The translations under genes were made by a program, and so were the position numbers. The notes below the pieces were generated by a model that ran no database searches, was not told the origin of the DNA, and was given only the letters and a program-made list of their open reading frames with translations. Positions 34,837 through 44,426 of a stretch of 64,000 nucleotides of DNA are shown piece after piece. Position 1 is the stretch's first letter. Each line of letters begins with the position of its first letter. Origin of the DNA: Pseudomonas sp. LS.1a (GTDB lineage: Bacteria; Pseudomonadota; Gammaproteobacteria; Pseudomonadales; Pseudomonadaceae); assembly GCF_022533585.1 (NCBI RefSeq), contig NZ_CP092827.1, forward strand, positions 3,016,001 through 3,080,000. Direction: 5' to 3'.

Positions 34837-35601
34837 ATGGACGATGCACCGATGACACAGACATTCGATGTCGAAGCACTGATCAAGCTGCGTAGCCAGA
34901 CGCGGGCGATCTCCGATGCGCTGAAGGCGCAGGCGGCGGATTACCTCGCCACCGTGGCACCGCTGATCCGTCCGCAAACCCTGTTTGGCGAATACCTGCA
35001 AGGCGCCCAGCGCAGCAGCGGGCGCGAAACCCAGGGCCATTTCCAGGCCCTGGTCGAACTCTACGAACGTATCGGCTCGGCTGCGCCGTTCCAGTTGGTC
35101 ACCGAACTGGAAGTACCGCTCAACCTGATCAGCACCACCCCCGAACTGTTCCCGCTGGAATACGACAAGGCCCTGGAACACAGCGGCCAGGTCATCCGCA
35201 TCACCAGCCCGACCCGCTGGGTGGTGGGCTTCCACGCCTTCGACCTGGCGCGGTTTCGCAACGTCATCAAAGACCCCAACCGCAGCAGCGCCGAGCTGTA
35301 CCGCTTCGTGGTGCACTACCTGGTGCTGTTCTACTGCCTGAGCAAGTCGCCTGGCCTTGGCCGGCTGTTCGAGGGCCTGCGCTACAGCCTCAGCTTCGAG
35401 CGCCTCAAGGGCTTTGGCGACCTGCCGTTCTGCGTCATCAGCTCGCCGGTGCGCTCGGAACTGCCTGACGACTCGGTCATCCGCAGCAGCACGCAGATTG
35501 CCGGCAACACCAGCTTCGAAGAGCTGGTGGGCCGCGACAACATCCTGGAAATGAACGACGAAATCCGTCAGCGCCTGCTGCTGACGATCGAAGGACTGTA
35601 A
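34837..35601 (+). CDS. Conserved-looking protein of unknown function at the head of the T6SS operon
   Basis: A 254-residue soluble protein without signal peptide, membrane segments or known motif. The N-terminal third is helical (VEALIKLRSQTRAISDALKA, QAADYLATVAPLIRPQTLFG). A central part contains LVTELEVPLNLISTTPELF, and a C-terminal part SFERLKGFGDLPFCVISSPV and NILEMNDEIRQRLLLTIEG. It lies 64 bases before tssB, reads in the same direction and has the same GC and codon style as the tss genes. It is therefore probably a subgroup-specific T6SS accessory, for example a sheath- or baseplate-associated factor; this is inference. The start at 34837 has AGG upstream; 34852 is an alternative. Confidence 0.6.
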   Translation: MDDAPMTQTFDVEALIKLRSQTRAISDALKAQAADYLATVAPLIRPQTLFGEYLQGAQRSSGRETQGHFQALVELYERIGSAAPFQLVTELEVPLNLISTTPELFPLEYDKALEHSGQVIRITSPTRWVVGFHAFDLARFRNVIKDPNRSSAELYRFVVHYLVLFYCLSKSPGLGRLFEGLRYSLSFERLKGFGDLPFCVISSPVRSELPDDSVIRSSTQIAGNTSFEELVGRDNILEMNDEIRQRLLLTIEGL

Positions 35602-35665
35602 CGCGCAGCGCCCGGCAACGGGCCGCGCAATGATTCGCAGCGAATTGCTCGCACTGGAGAACACG

Positions 35666-36205
35666 ATGGCGAAGAAGGAAAGCACTCAGCACAAACTCGA
35701 CCGCGTTCGCGCGCCTCGGGTCCATATCACCTACGACGTGGACATCGGCGATGCCATCGAGAAAAAGGAGCTGCCCTTCGTCGTCGGCGTACTGGGCGAC
35801 TTTTCCGGCAACCCGCTGGAGCCGCTGCCCAAGCTCAAGGACCGCAAGTTTGTCTACATCGACCGTGACAACTTCAACGGCGTGCTCAAGGGCATCAAGC
35901 CGCGTCTGACCTACCGTGTCGACAACACCCTGGCCAAGAACGGCACCCAGCTGGGCGTGGAGCTGAACTTCAACAGCCTCGAAGACTTCGAGCCACAGAA
36001 CGTGGTCAAGCAGGTCGAGCCGCTGCGCAAGCTGCTGGAGGTACGCAACAAGCTGGCCGACCTGCGCAACAAGATGGGCGGCAACGACAAGCTCGAGGAG
36101 CTGCTGATGGACGTGCTGCAGAACACCGAGAAGCTCAAGACCCTGGGCAAGGAATTCGGCCGTGAAGCCGAAGTGAAAGACCCATCCAGCAGCGATCACG
36201 CCTGA
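35666..36205 (+). CDS. tssB: T6SS contractile sheath small subunit TssB (VipA)
   Basis: A 179-residue sheath subunit. The family start is KLDRVRAPRVHITYDVDIGD, then KKELPFVVGVLGDFSGNP and LKDRKFVYIDRDNFNGVLKG. It pairs with TssC to build the contractile sheath around the Hcp tube. The ATG at 35666 has GGAG upstream; the frame extends 12 codons further without a ribosome site. tssC follows after 14 bases. Confidence 0.96.
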   Translation: MAKKESTQHKLDRVRAPRVHITYDVDIGDAIEKKELPFVVGVLGDFSGNPLEPLPKLKDRKFVYIDRDNFNGVLKGIKPRLTYRVDNTLAKNGTQLGVELNFNSLEDFEPQNVVKQVEPLRKLLEVRNKLADLRNKMGGNDKLEELLMDVLQNTEKLKTLGKEFGREAEVKDPSSSDHA

Positions 36206-36219
36206 GCAGGAGCCCGAAC

Positions 36220-37722
36220 ATGACCGACAAGCAAACCGCACCGCAACAGGCCGGCGACCTGGTCGAAGTGGAAAACTTCGCGCCACAGCCCTCGCTGCTC
36301 GACAGCATCATTTCGCAAAGCCGCGTGGCCCGCTCCGACACCGAGCGCAACCGCACCCGCGACCTGATTGGCGAACTGGTGAACCAGGTACTCGAGGGCG
36401 AGATGACCCCGAGCAAGGACCTGATCGCCGTGCTCGATTCGCGTATCGCCGAGATCGACGCGATGCTCTCGGAGCAGATGAACGAGATCATGCACGCCAG
36501 CGAATTCCAGCAGCTGGAAGCTTCCTGGCGCGGCCTGAAGTACCAGGTAGACCAGACCGAGACCAGCACTACGCTGAAGATCCACCTGCTCAATGCCTCG
36601 AAGAAAGACCTGGTACGCGACCTGAAGGCCGCCAGCGAATTCGACCAGAGCGCGCTGTTCAAGAAGGTCTACGAAGAAGAGTACGGCACCTTCGGTGGCG
36701 CGCCTTTCGGCATGCTGATCGGTGACTACGAATTCAACCGCAACCCCGAAGACATGTACCTGCTGGAGGAGATCTCGCACGTCGCCGCAGCAGCCCATGC
36801 CCCGTTCATATCGGCCGCCTCCCCCGAGCTGTTCGGCTGGGACTCGTTCACCGAGATGTCCGGCCCGCGTGACCTGGCAAAGATCTTCGACACCGTGGAA
36901 TACGCCAAGTGGAAGTCGTTCCGCGCCTCGGAAGACTCGCGCTACGTCGGCCTTACCCTGCCGCACGTGCTCGGTCGCCTGCCGTATGGCCCGGACACCA
37001 CCCCGGTGGAAGAATTCAACTTCGTCGAAAGCGTCGATGGCCGTGACCACAACAAGTACCTGTGGATGAACGCCGCCTACGCCCTCGGCACCCGCGTTAC
37101 CGATGCCTTCGCCCGCTACGGCTGGTGCGTGGCCATCCGCGGCGTGGAAGGTGGCGGCCTGGTCGAAGGCCTGCCAACCCACACCTTCAAGACCGACGAC
37201 GGCGAAATCGCCCTCAAGTGCCCGACCGAAATCGCCATCACCGACCGCCGCGAAAAAGAGCTGTCGGACCTGGGCTTCATCCCCCTGGTGCACTGCAAGG
37301 GCACCGACTATGCCGCGTTCTTCGGCACCCAGTCGGCGCAGAAGCAGAAGCAGTACAACACCGACATCGCCAACGCCAACGCGCGCCTGTCGGCCCAGCT
37401 GCAGTACATCTTCGCCACTTCGCGCATTGCCCACTACATGAAGGCGATCATGCGCGACAAGATCGGCAGCTTCGCCTCGCGCATGGATGTGGAGCGCTTC
37501 CTCAACCAGTGGCTGGCCAGCTACGTGCTGCTCGACGACACCGCCAGCCAGGAGGCCAAGGCCAAGTTCCCGCTGCGCGAAGCCCGCGCCGAGGTGTTCG
37601 AAGTGCCAGGCAAACCAGGTGTGTACAAGGCCGTGACCTACCTGCGCCCGCACTACCAGCTGGATGAGCTGACTGCTTCGCTGCGCCTGGTTGCCGAGCT
37701 GCCACAGGGCGCGCGCGGCTGA
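36220..37722 (+). CDS. tssC: T6SS contractile sheath large subunit TssC (VipB)
   Basis: A 500-residue protein with the family pattern FQQLEASWRGLKYQVDQTET, FKKVYEEEYGTFGGAPFGML, HAPFISAASPELFGWDSF and the conserved C-terminal VFEVPGKPGVYKAVTYLRPH...QLDELTASLRLVAELP. It forms the sheath with TssB; the contracted sheath exposes the site recognised by ClpV. A GAGCAGGAG-type ribosome site precedes the start. Full length for the family. Confidence 0.97.
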   Translation: MTDKQTAPQQAGDLVEVENFAPQPSLLDSIISQSRVARSDTERNRTRDLIGELVNQVLEGEMTPSKDLIAVLDSRIAEIDAMLSEQMNEIMHASEFQQLEASWRGLKYQVDQTETSTTLKIHLLNASKKDLVRDLKAASEFDQSALFKKVYEEEYGTFGGAPFGMLIGDYEFNRNPEDMYLLEEISHVAAAAHAPFISAASPELFGWDSFTEMSGPRDLAKIFDTVEYAKWKSFRASEDSRYVGLTLPHVLGRLPYGPDTTPVEEFNFVESVDGRDHNKYLWMNAAYALGTRVTDAFARYGWCVAIRGVEGGGLVEGLPTHTFKTDDGEIALKCPTEIAITDRREKELSDLGFIPLVHCKGTDYAAFFGTQSAQKQKQYNTDIANANARLSAQLQYIFATSRIAHYMKAIMRDKIGSFASRMDVERFLNQWLASYVLLDDTASQEAKAKFPLREARAEVFEVPGKPGVYKAVTYLRPHYQLDELTASLRLVAELPQGARG

Positions 37723-37748
37723 CAGGCCGGTGTGTACAGGGATGACAC

Positions 37749-38231
37749 ATGAGTAACCAGGCCCGCCTGCTGCCCTCGCTGCTCGACCGACTGCTGGACG
37801 ACCGTCCATACCAGTCGGCCGAGCCGGCCGCGCAACGCACCTGCTCGCTGAGCGAGTACAAGGCCAGCATCGTCCGTGACCTCGAGGTACTGGTGAACAC
37901 CCGCCAGTGCCTGGTCGCCGAAGAGCTGGAGGGCTTCAGCCAGCTCGGTGGCTCCATCCTCGAATACGGCATGCCCGACTTCATCAGCCGCAGCGTGCTC
38001 GACCCGCATGATCGCCGCCTCATCCAGCAGCAACTGGAGCGGGCGATCAGCACAGGGGACCGGCGCTTTCGCCGTGTCCGCGTACAGCTGCTGGCCCAGC
38101 AGAACGGCCACCGCATGTTGACCTTCCGCGTGGACGCCGTGTTGCGTCTGCAGGACATCAGCCGCCAGGTGTCATTCGACGCCGTGCTGCAGGTCAACAC
38201 CCAGGAATACAAAGTGCAGAACCTCAACTGA
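37749..38231 (+). CDS. tssE: T6SS baseplate protein TssE (gp25-like)
   Basis: A 160-residue gp25-like wedge protein. The lysozyme-related baseplate motif is seen in SLSEYKASIVRDLEVLVNTR, then ILEYGMPDF and LDPHDRRLIQQQLERAIS, and the C-terminal RVDAVLRLQDISRQVSFDAVL. It starts 26 bases after tssC. The stop shares one base with the tssF start (TGATG), so translation is coupled. Confidence 0.95.
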   Translation: MSNQARLLPSLLDRLLDDRPYQSAEPAAQRTCSLSEYKASIVRDLEVLVNTRQCLVAEELEGFSQLGGSILEYGMPDFISRSVLDPHDRRLIQQQLERAISTGDRRFRRVRVQLLAQQNGHRMLTFRVDAVLRLQDISRQVSFDAVLQVNTQEYKVQNLN

Positions 38232-40051
38232 TGCTCGACGAACTGCTGCCCTACTACGAAAAGGAACTGTCGCACCTGCGCTTCCTCGGCCAGGAGTTTG
38301 CCGCGCAGTACCCGAAAATCGCTTCGCGGCTGCTGATCGAGGGCGACAACTGCGAAGACCCGCACACCGAGCGCCTGATCGAGGCGTTCTCGTTCCTGTC
38401 TGCGCGGGTGCACAAGAAGCTCGATGACGAGTTTCCGGAAATCGTCGAATCCTTCCTCGGGGTGCTGTACCCGCACTACCTGCGCCCTACCCCGTCGATG
38501 TCGATTGCCGAGCTGAACCTGGGCAAGCACGAGAAAGTCACCGAAGCCTACCACGTGGCGCGCCATACCGAGATGCATGCCACTGCCGTGGAAGGCGTGG
38601 TGTGCAAGTTCCGCACCTGCTACCCGGTAGAGCTGTGGCCGATTGCAGTGCAACAAGCCTCGTTCGCCGAAATGGAACGCTCGGCATTCAACGGCCACAG
38701 CGCCGACCTGGTCGCACGCCTGCGCATTCGCCTGACAGCCACCGGCGATGCCCTGTTCGGGCAGATGGAACTGGACCGCCTGCGGTTCTTCCTCGACGGC
38801 GAAGCGACCCTGATGCTGCAGCTGTACGAGCTGCTGTTCAACAACCTGGCCAAAGCCACCCTGAGCTTCCACGACCAGGGCCGCAGCCGCGAAGTGGCCC
38901 TGCCGGCCGATGCCCTGAAAGCCGTGGGCTACGCCCGTGACGAAGGCCTGGTGGACTACTCCGAGCGCTCGTTCCTGGGCTACCGCCTGCTGCACGAGTA
39001 CTTCACCTTCCCCGACAAGTTCATGTTCTTCGACCTGAGCGGCTTTGCCCGCATCCTGCAGGGCAAGGCCATCGAGCAAGTCGAGATCAACTTCTATTTC
39101 TCCGACTACGACCTCAGCGAGCGCCTGGCGCGGCTGACCCAGAACATCGGGCGCAACAACTTCAAGCTCAACTGCACACCGATCATCAACCTGTTTCGCC
39201 AGCAAGCCGAGCCGATCAAGCTGACCCACACCCAGCACGAATACCCGGTCACTCCCGATACACGGCTGCACAACGCTGCCGAAGTGATCTCGATCGACCG
39301 CGTACGGCGGGTGCGCAAACTCGGCGGCATCGACCAGGTCGCCACCTGCCACCCGTTTTTCGAACCCCGTGGCGAGCAGGACCCGCACAGCAGCTTCTGG
39401 GTGGCGCGCCGGCGCAACCAGGGTGACGCCACTGCCATGAGCATCCGCGTGGTCGACCGCGACCTGGAGCTGATCGACGCCAGCAGCGACACCCTCAGCA
39501 TCGGCCTTACCTGCAGCAACCGCGATGTACCGCTGATGCTGCCGTTCGGCGGCGAACGTGGTGACTTCAACATTCCCGCCAACTCGGTGATCAAGGATAT
39601 CCGCTGCCTGCGCAAGCCCACCGCCACGGTGCGTGTGCCCCTGGGCAAGGGCCTGATCTGGCGGTTGATCGCCCACCTGTCGCTGAACCATATGTCGCTG
39701 GTCAGCCAGGGCCGCGAAGTACTGCTGGAGCTGTTGTCGCTGTACAACTACCGCAATGTTTCCGCCATTCGCAAACAGATCAACGGCATCAAGGCGATCA
39801 GCAGCGAGCCGGTGGTCGCACTCATCGGCCACCCACGGCCGAACTTCGTGCGCGGCGTCGGCATCACCCTGACCCTGGACGAAAGCCAGTTCACCGGCAG
39901 CGGCGTGTTCCTGTTCGGCATGGTGCTGGACCACTTCTTCGGCCAGTACTGCTCGATGAACAGCTTCACCCAACTGACCCTGCGCACCCAACAACGAGAA
40001 AAGAGAGTCGTCCAATGGCCAGCACGTACCGGCGATCAGCCCCTGGTCTGA
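38231..40051 (+). CDS. tssF: T6SS baseplate protein TssF
   Basis: A 606-residue wedge component. The N-terminus MLDELLPYYEKELSHLRFLG, FAAQYPKIASRLLI and DPHTERLIEAFSFLSARVHK is typical TssF, as are FPEIVESFLGVLYPHYLRP and a late LCLRTQQ-like end (QLTLRTQQREKRVVQWP). It forms the TssF2-TssG wedge. The gene overlaps tssG by 37 bases. Confidence 0.96.
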   Translation: MLDELLPYYEKELSHLRFLGQEFAAQYPKIASRLLIEGDNCEDPHTERLIEAFSFLSARVHKKLDDEFPEIVESFLGVLYPHYLRPTPSMSIAELNLGKHEKVTEAYHVARHTEMHATAVEGVVCKFRTCYPVELWPIAVQQASFAEMERSAFNGHSADLVARLRIRLTATGDALFGQMELDRLRFFLDGEATLMLQLYELLFNNLAKATLSFHDQGRSREVALPADALKAVGYARDEGLVDYSERSFLGYRLLHEYFTFPDKFMFFDLSGFARILQGKAIEQVEINFYFSDYDLSERLARLTQNIGRNNFKLNCTPIINLFRQQAEPIKLTHTQHEYPVTPDTRLHNAAEVISIDRVRRVRKLGGIDQVATCHPFFEPRGEQDPHSSFWVARRRNQGDATAMSIRVVDRDLELIDASSDTLSIGLTCSNRDVPLMLPFGGERGDFNIPANSVIKDIRCLRKPTATVRVPLGKGLIWRLIAHLSLNHMSLVSQGREVLLELLSLYNYRNVSAIRKQINGIKAISSEPVVALIGHPRPNFVRGVGITLTLDESQFTGSGVFLFGMVLDHFFGQYCSMNSFTQLTLRTQQREKRVVQWPARTGDQPLV

Positions 40052-41085
40052 TCGATCAGGCCCGAGCCGAGCCGCACCGATTCGAATTCTTTCAATTGGT
40101 GCGCCTGCTCCGCCTGCACTACAGCCGCACCGGGCGCATGGACCTGGCAACCCGGCCGCACGAAGACCCGCTGCGTTTTCGTACCCAGCTGTCGCTGGCG
40201 TTCCCGGCCAGCGAGGTCAGCGACCTGCACTTCGAGCGCGAAGGCAAGGTGTCGCCGGCCGGCCTGCCGCTGTCGGAAGTGCAGGTCACCTTCATGGGCC
40301 TGGTCGGGCCGTCGGGCGTGCTGCCGCGCCCGTACACAGAGCTGCTGCTGGAACGCCACGTGCAGTATCGCGACGATGCCGCCCATGCGTTTCTCGACAT
40401 CTTCTCGCACCGCATGACCACGCTGTTCTACGAGGCCTGGCAGAAGTACAAATTCCATATCGAGCACGAGCGCAATGGCACTTCGGGCTTCGATGGCTAC
40501 CTGCTCAACCTGGTCGGCCTCGGCCCGCGCGCGCAGCAACTCAAGTTCGAGCAGCAACCGATGGCGCTGCGCCGCGAGCTGTTCAGCTATTTTGCCGGCC
40601 TGCTCAGCCAGAAGCCGCGCAATGCGCTGAACCTCGAACGCATGCTCGGCTTCTATTTCTCGCTGCCGATCAAGGTCCGCCAGTTCGCCGGGCGCTGGCT
40701 GCACCTGCAGCCCGAACAATGCACCCAGCTCGGCCGCCGCAATGCCCAGCTCGGCCACAGCGCCGTAGCCGGCAACCGGGTGTGGGACTACCAGTCGTGC
40801 ATCCGCATCGAGCTGGGCCCGCTCGGCCTGGCCGATTACCAGCGCTTCCAGCCGGGCACCGCGTGCTACCGCAAGCTGGTCGAACTGGTGCGCTTCTATA
40901 TAGGCGCCGAACTGGATTTCGAAATTGCCCCGCGCCTCAAGCGCGAGGCGGTGCCACGCGCCCAGCTGGGCCGCAGCGGCAATGTCGCCCTGGGCTGGCT
41001 GGGCTGGCTCAAACGCCCTGGTCGTGACGCGGAGCCTTCGCGTTGCGCCGTCTTCCACATTCCTTACGATGGGGTCGCCTTGTGA
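40015..41085 (+). CDS. tssG: T6SS baseplate protein TssG
   Basis: A 356-residue wedge protein. The family pattern FEFFQLVRLLRLHYSR, LRFRTQLSLAFPASEV, VTFMGLVGPSGVLPRPYTEL, and FLDIFSHRMTTLFYEAWQKY is complete. The start at 40015 has GAGAG upstream and lies within the end of tssF. Its stop overlaps the GTG start of tssH by 4 bases (GTGA). It contacts the TssK adaptors that link the baseplate to the membrane complex. Confidence 0.96.
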   Translation: MASTYRRSAPGLIDQARAEPHRFEFFQLVRLLRLHYSRTGRMDLATRPHEDPLRFRTQLSLAFPASEVSDLHFEREGKVSPAGLPLSEVQVTFMGLVGPSGVLPRPYTELLLERHVQYRDDAAHAFLDIFSHRMTTLFYEAWQKYKFHIEHERNGTSGFDGYLLNLVGLGPRAQQLKFEQQPMALRRELFSYFAGLLSQKPRNALNLERMLGFYFSLPIKVRQFAGRWLHLQPEQCTQLGRRNAQLGHSAVAGNRVWDYQSCIRIELGPLGLADYQRFQPGTACYRKLVELVRFYIGAELDFEIAPRLKREAVPRAQLGRSGNVALGWLGWLKRPGRDAEPSRCAVFHIPYDGVAL

Positions 41086-43679
41086 ACCTGAAGTCTCTGT
41101 TCGCCAAGCTCAACGAAACCAGCCGCACGGCCACGGAAAGCGCGGCGGCCCTGTGCCTGTCGGAGCACCATTACGACGTGGAGGTGGAGCACCTGCTGCT
41201 GCAGTTGCTCGACAACAGCGACAGCGACCTGGCGCCGATCCTGCGCCACTACGAGGTAGTCGCCGAACGCCTGCAGGCGCAACTGGTCACAGCCCTGGGC
41301 ACCTTCAAGAAAGGTAATACCCGCACCCCGGCGCTGTCGCCGCACATCACCCGCATGATCGAACAAGCCTGGTTGCTGGCATCGATCGAATACGGCGTCG
41401 GCCAGGTGCGCAGCGCTCACCTGCTGCAGGCCCTGCTCGATGATGCCGAACTGCGTCGCGTGGTGATCGCCTCGGCGCCGGAGCTGGAGAAAATCAACGC
41501 CGATGACCTGCGCCTGAACCTTACCGCGCTGGTGGAAGGCAGCGCCGAGTCCAGGCAGGCCAGCCCGCTGGCCAGCCCTGCAGCGCCAGTGAACAGTACG
41601 AGCAAGGCCGGCGGCAAGACCCCGGCGCTGGACCAGTACACGGTCAACCTCACCCAGAGCGCCCGCGAAGGCCGCATCGACCCGGTACTGGGCCGCGAGT
41701 TCGAAGTACGGCAGATGGTCGATATCCTTACCCGCCGCCGGCAGAACAACCCGATCCTTACCGGCGAAGCCGGGGTCGGCAAAACCGCCGTGGTCGAAGG
41801 CCTGGCCCTGCGCATCGCCCAGGGTGACGTACCGGCGGTGCTCAAGGATGTAGCCCTGCACACCCTCGACCTGGGCCTGCTGCAGGCCGGTGCCGGGGTC
41901 AAGGGCGAGTTCGAGAACCGTCTCAAGGCAGTGATCGAAGAGGTCAAACGCAGCCTGCACCCGATCATCCTGTTCATCGACGAAGCCCACACCTTGATCG
42001 GTTCCGGTGGCCAGGCCGGGCAGAACGATGCCGCCAACCTGCTCAAGCCGGCCTTGGCCCGTGGCGAGCTGCGCACCATCGCCGCCACTACCTGGGCCGA
42101 ATACAAGAAGTACTTCGAGAAAGATGCCGCCCTCGCCCGCCGCTTCCAGGTGGTCAAGGTGGAAGAACCCGACGAAGACAAGGCCATCCACATGCTGCGC
42201 GGCCTGCTCGGCAAGATGCGCGAGCACCACAAGGTAGCGGTGATGGACGAAGCGCTGGTGCAGGCCGTGCGCCTGTCCAACCGCTACATTACCGGCCGCC
42301 AGCTGCCGGACAAGGCGGTCAGCGTGCTCGACACCGCCTGCGCGCGCATTGCCCTGGCGCAATCGTCGCAGCCTGGCGCCCTGGAAGACTGCCGCCGCCA
42401 GATCGACAACCTGCATGCCGAAATCGCCGTGCTCGGCCACGAAGCCGGCAAGGGCCACGACCACGCCCGCCGCCTGGGTGAGCTGCAGGCCGCGCTGCAG
42501 GCCGAACAGCAGCAGGAGCAGCAGCTGAACACGCAGTGGCAGCGGGAACTGGAACTGGTCGAACAGCTCAAGGCGCTGGACGTCGCCAGCGACGCCGATG
42601 CCGGCCAGCTCAAGGCGCTGCGTGCCGAGCTGGCACGCGTGCAGGGCGACCAGCCACTGGTCCACGCCCTGGTCGACGGCGGCGCCATCGCCCAGGTCAT
42701 CAGCGGCTGGACCGGCATCCCGCTGGGCAAGATGCTGCGGGACGAGATCGACACCGTGCAGCGCCTGCCGGCCCTGCTTGGTGAACGCGTGCTGGGCCAG
42801 GACCACGCCCTGCACGAAATCGGCAAGCGCATCAAGATTTCCCGGGCGCGCATGGAAGACCCGAACAAACCGATCGGCGTGTTCCTGCTGCTTGGCCCCA
42901 GCGGCGTCGGCAAGACCGAAACCGCCCTGGCCCTGGCCGATACCCTGTACGGCGGTGAACGCAACCTGATCACCATCAACATGTCCGAGTACCAGGAAGC
43001 CCACACCGTGTCGAGCCTCAAGGGCTCGCCACCCGGCTATGTCGGCTATGGCGAAGGCGGCGTGCTGACCGAGGCGGTGCGCCGCAAGCCATACAGCGTG
43101 GTGTTGCTCGACGAGGTGGAAAAAGCCCACCCCGACGTGCTCGAACTGTTCTTCCAGGTGTTCGACAAGGGCGTGCTGGACGATGGCGAAGGCCGCGAGA
43201 TCAATTTCCGCAACACGGTGATCATCCTCACCTCCAATACCGGTACCGAGCGCATCATGCAGACCTGCCTGAACGCCACCGAGCTGCCGACGCCCGAAGC
43301 GATCGTCGAAGACCTGCGTGACCAGCTCAACCATGTGTTCAAGCCGGCCTTCCTCGGCCGCCTGAGCATCGTGCCGTTCTACCCGGTGCAGGACCAGATC
43401 CTCGAGCGCATCGTCGCCCTCAAGCTCCAACGCATCGCCAAGCGCTTCGCCCGCAACCACCAGGCCGAGCTCAGCTACGACGAGGCGCTGGTCAAGGCCA
43501 TCGCCGCGCGCTGCACCGAGGTCGACAGCGGTGCGCGCAACATCGACAACATCCTGTCCCAGACCCTGATGCCCGAACTCGCCCAGCGCGTGCTCGAGCG
43601 CATGGCCCAGGACGCGCCGATCGAGCGCCTTGCGATCGAGCTGGGCAGCGATGGCGATTTCGCCTATCGCCTGGCCTGA
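41082..43679 (+). CDS. tssH: T6SS sheath-recycling AAA+ ATPase TssH (ClpV)
   Basis: An 865-residue ClpB-type AAA+ protein. The N-domain (MNLKSLFAKLNETSRTATES) binds contracted sheath. The first Walker A is GEAGVGKTAV (about 228-236) with LFIDEAHTLIG. A coiled-coil middle domain follows. The second Walker A is GPSGVGKTET (about 605-613) with VLLDEVEKAHP and a C-terminal D2-small domain. The GTG start at 41082 gives the family N-terminus and a 4-base overlap with tssG; an upstream ATG at 41043 lies inside tssG and is less likely. Confidence 0.96.
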   Translation: MNLKSLFAKLNETSRTATESAAALCLSEHHYDVEVEHLLLQLLDNSDSDLAPILRHYEVVAERLQAQLVTALGTFKKGNTRTPALSPHITRMIEQAWLLASIEYGVGQVRSAHLLQALLDDAELRRVVIASAPELEKINADDLRLNLTALVEGSAESRQASPLASPAAPVNSTSKAGGKTPALDQYTVNLTQSAREGRIDPVLGREFEVRQMVDILTRRRQNNPILTGEAGVGKTAVVEGLALRIAQGDVPAVLKDVALHTLDLGLLQAGAGVKGEFENRLKAVIEEVKRSLHPIILFIDEAHTLIGSGGQAGQNDAANLLKPALARGELRTIAATTWAEYKKYFEKDAALARRFQVVKVEEPDEDKAIHMLRGLLGKMREHHKVAVMDEALVQAVRLSNRYITGRQLPDKAVSVLDTACARIALAQSSQPGALEDCRRQIDNLHAEIAVLGHEAGKGHDHARRLGELQAALQAEQQQEQQLNTQWQRELELVEQLKALDVASDADAGQLKALRAELARVQGDQPLVHALVDGGAIAQVISGWTGIPLGKMLRDEIDTVQRLPALLGERVLGQDHALHEIGKRIKISRARMEDPNKPIGVFLLLGPSGVGKTETALALADTLYGGERNLITINMSEYQEAHTVSSLKGSPPGYVGYGEGGVLTEAVRRKPYSVVLLDEVEKAHPDVLELFFQVFDKGVLDDGEGREINFRNTVIILTSNTGTERIMQTCLNATELPTPEAIVEDLRDQLNHVFKPAFLGRLSIVPFYPVQDQILERIVALKLQRIAKRFARNHQAELSYDEALVKAIAARCTEVDSGARNIDNILSQTLMPELAQRVLERMAQDAPIERLAIELGSDGDFAYRLA

Positions 43680-43703
43680 CCAGTACCCGGAGGTTTTGCC
43701 GTC

Positions 43704-44426
43704 ATGCAACACAAGCACACCACCCTCAAACGCCTGACCGCAGCTGCCCTGCTAGTGGCGCTGGCCGGCTGCGGGGTCACCGACCGTATCGGCAAGCGCA
43801 TGGAAGACAGCTGGGCGGCCGACATGCTGGCCGACAGCGAAAAGGTCATCCTGACCTCCGACGGCGGCAACCAGCTCAACCCCGATGCCGAGGGCAAGCC
43901 GCTGTCGGTGGTGATGCGCGTGTACCAGCTGACCGACCTCGAACGCTTCGCCGCGACCGATGCCGAGACCCTGTGGGACACCCCGGAAAAGGCCTTGGGC
44001 AACACCCTGGTGGAAGCCCGCGAAATCACCCTGCTGCCGGGCATCGGCCAGATCGACCAGTGGCCGCTGGCCAAGAGCGCGCGCTACGTCGGCGTGGCAG
44101 CGTTCTTCCGTGACGAACAGGACGCGCGCTGGAAAGTCGCCTTCGACGCCAACTCGCTGCGCAAGGACGGTATCTGGTTCTCCTCCGACGGCCTGCGGGT
44201 GCTGGTGGACAACACCGAAATCAGCGCCATGCGTGGCGTGGACGTACTGAACAAACCGCCGACCGCCGACCAGCTGGCAGCCGCGCAGAAGGCCGGGGAC
44301 AACGCACCGACGCTCACCGACAAGGTGCAGGACGCCGTGCTCGACAAGGCCAGCGATGCCGCCGGCAAATCGGCGCAGAACGCCATGGATTCAACCTTCA
44401 ACTCTTTAGTGGATAGCGTCAAATGA
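43704..44426 (+). CDS. tssJ: T6SS outer-membrane lipoprotein TssJ, with C-terminal extension
   Basis: A 240-residue lipoprotein. The signal peptide ends in the lipobox LAGC (Cys24), and GVTDRIG follows. The TssJ beta-sandwich includes PLSVVMRVYQLTDLERFAA, then ETLWDTPEKALGNTLVEARE and GVAAFFRDEQDARWKV. About 60 extra C-terminal residues (after VDVLNKPPTADQL), rich in Ala, Asp and Lys, go beyond the usual TssJ length. TssJ anchors TssM to the outer membrane. GGAGG is well placed before the start; the stop overlaps tssK by 4 bases. Confidence 0.93.
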   Translation: MQHKHTTLKRLTAAALLVALAGCGVTDRIGKRMEDSWAADMLADSEKVILTSDGGNQLNPDAEGKPLSVVMRVYQLTDLERFAATDAETLWDTPEKALGNTLVEAREITLLPGIGQIDQWPLAKSARYVGVAAFFRDEQDARWKVAFDANSLRKDGIWFSSDGLRVLVDNTEISAMRGVDVLNKPPTADQLAAAQKAGDNAPTLTDKVQDAVLDKASDAAGKSAQNAMDSTFNSLVDSVK

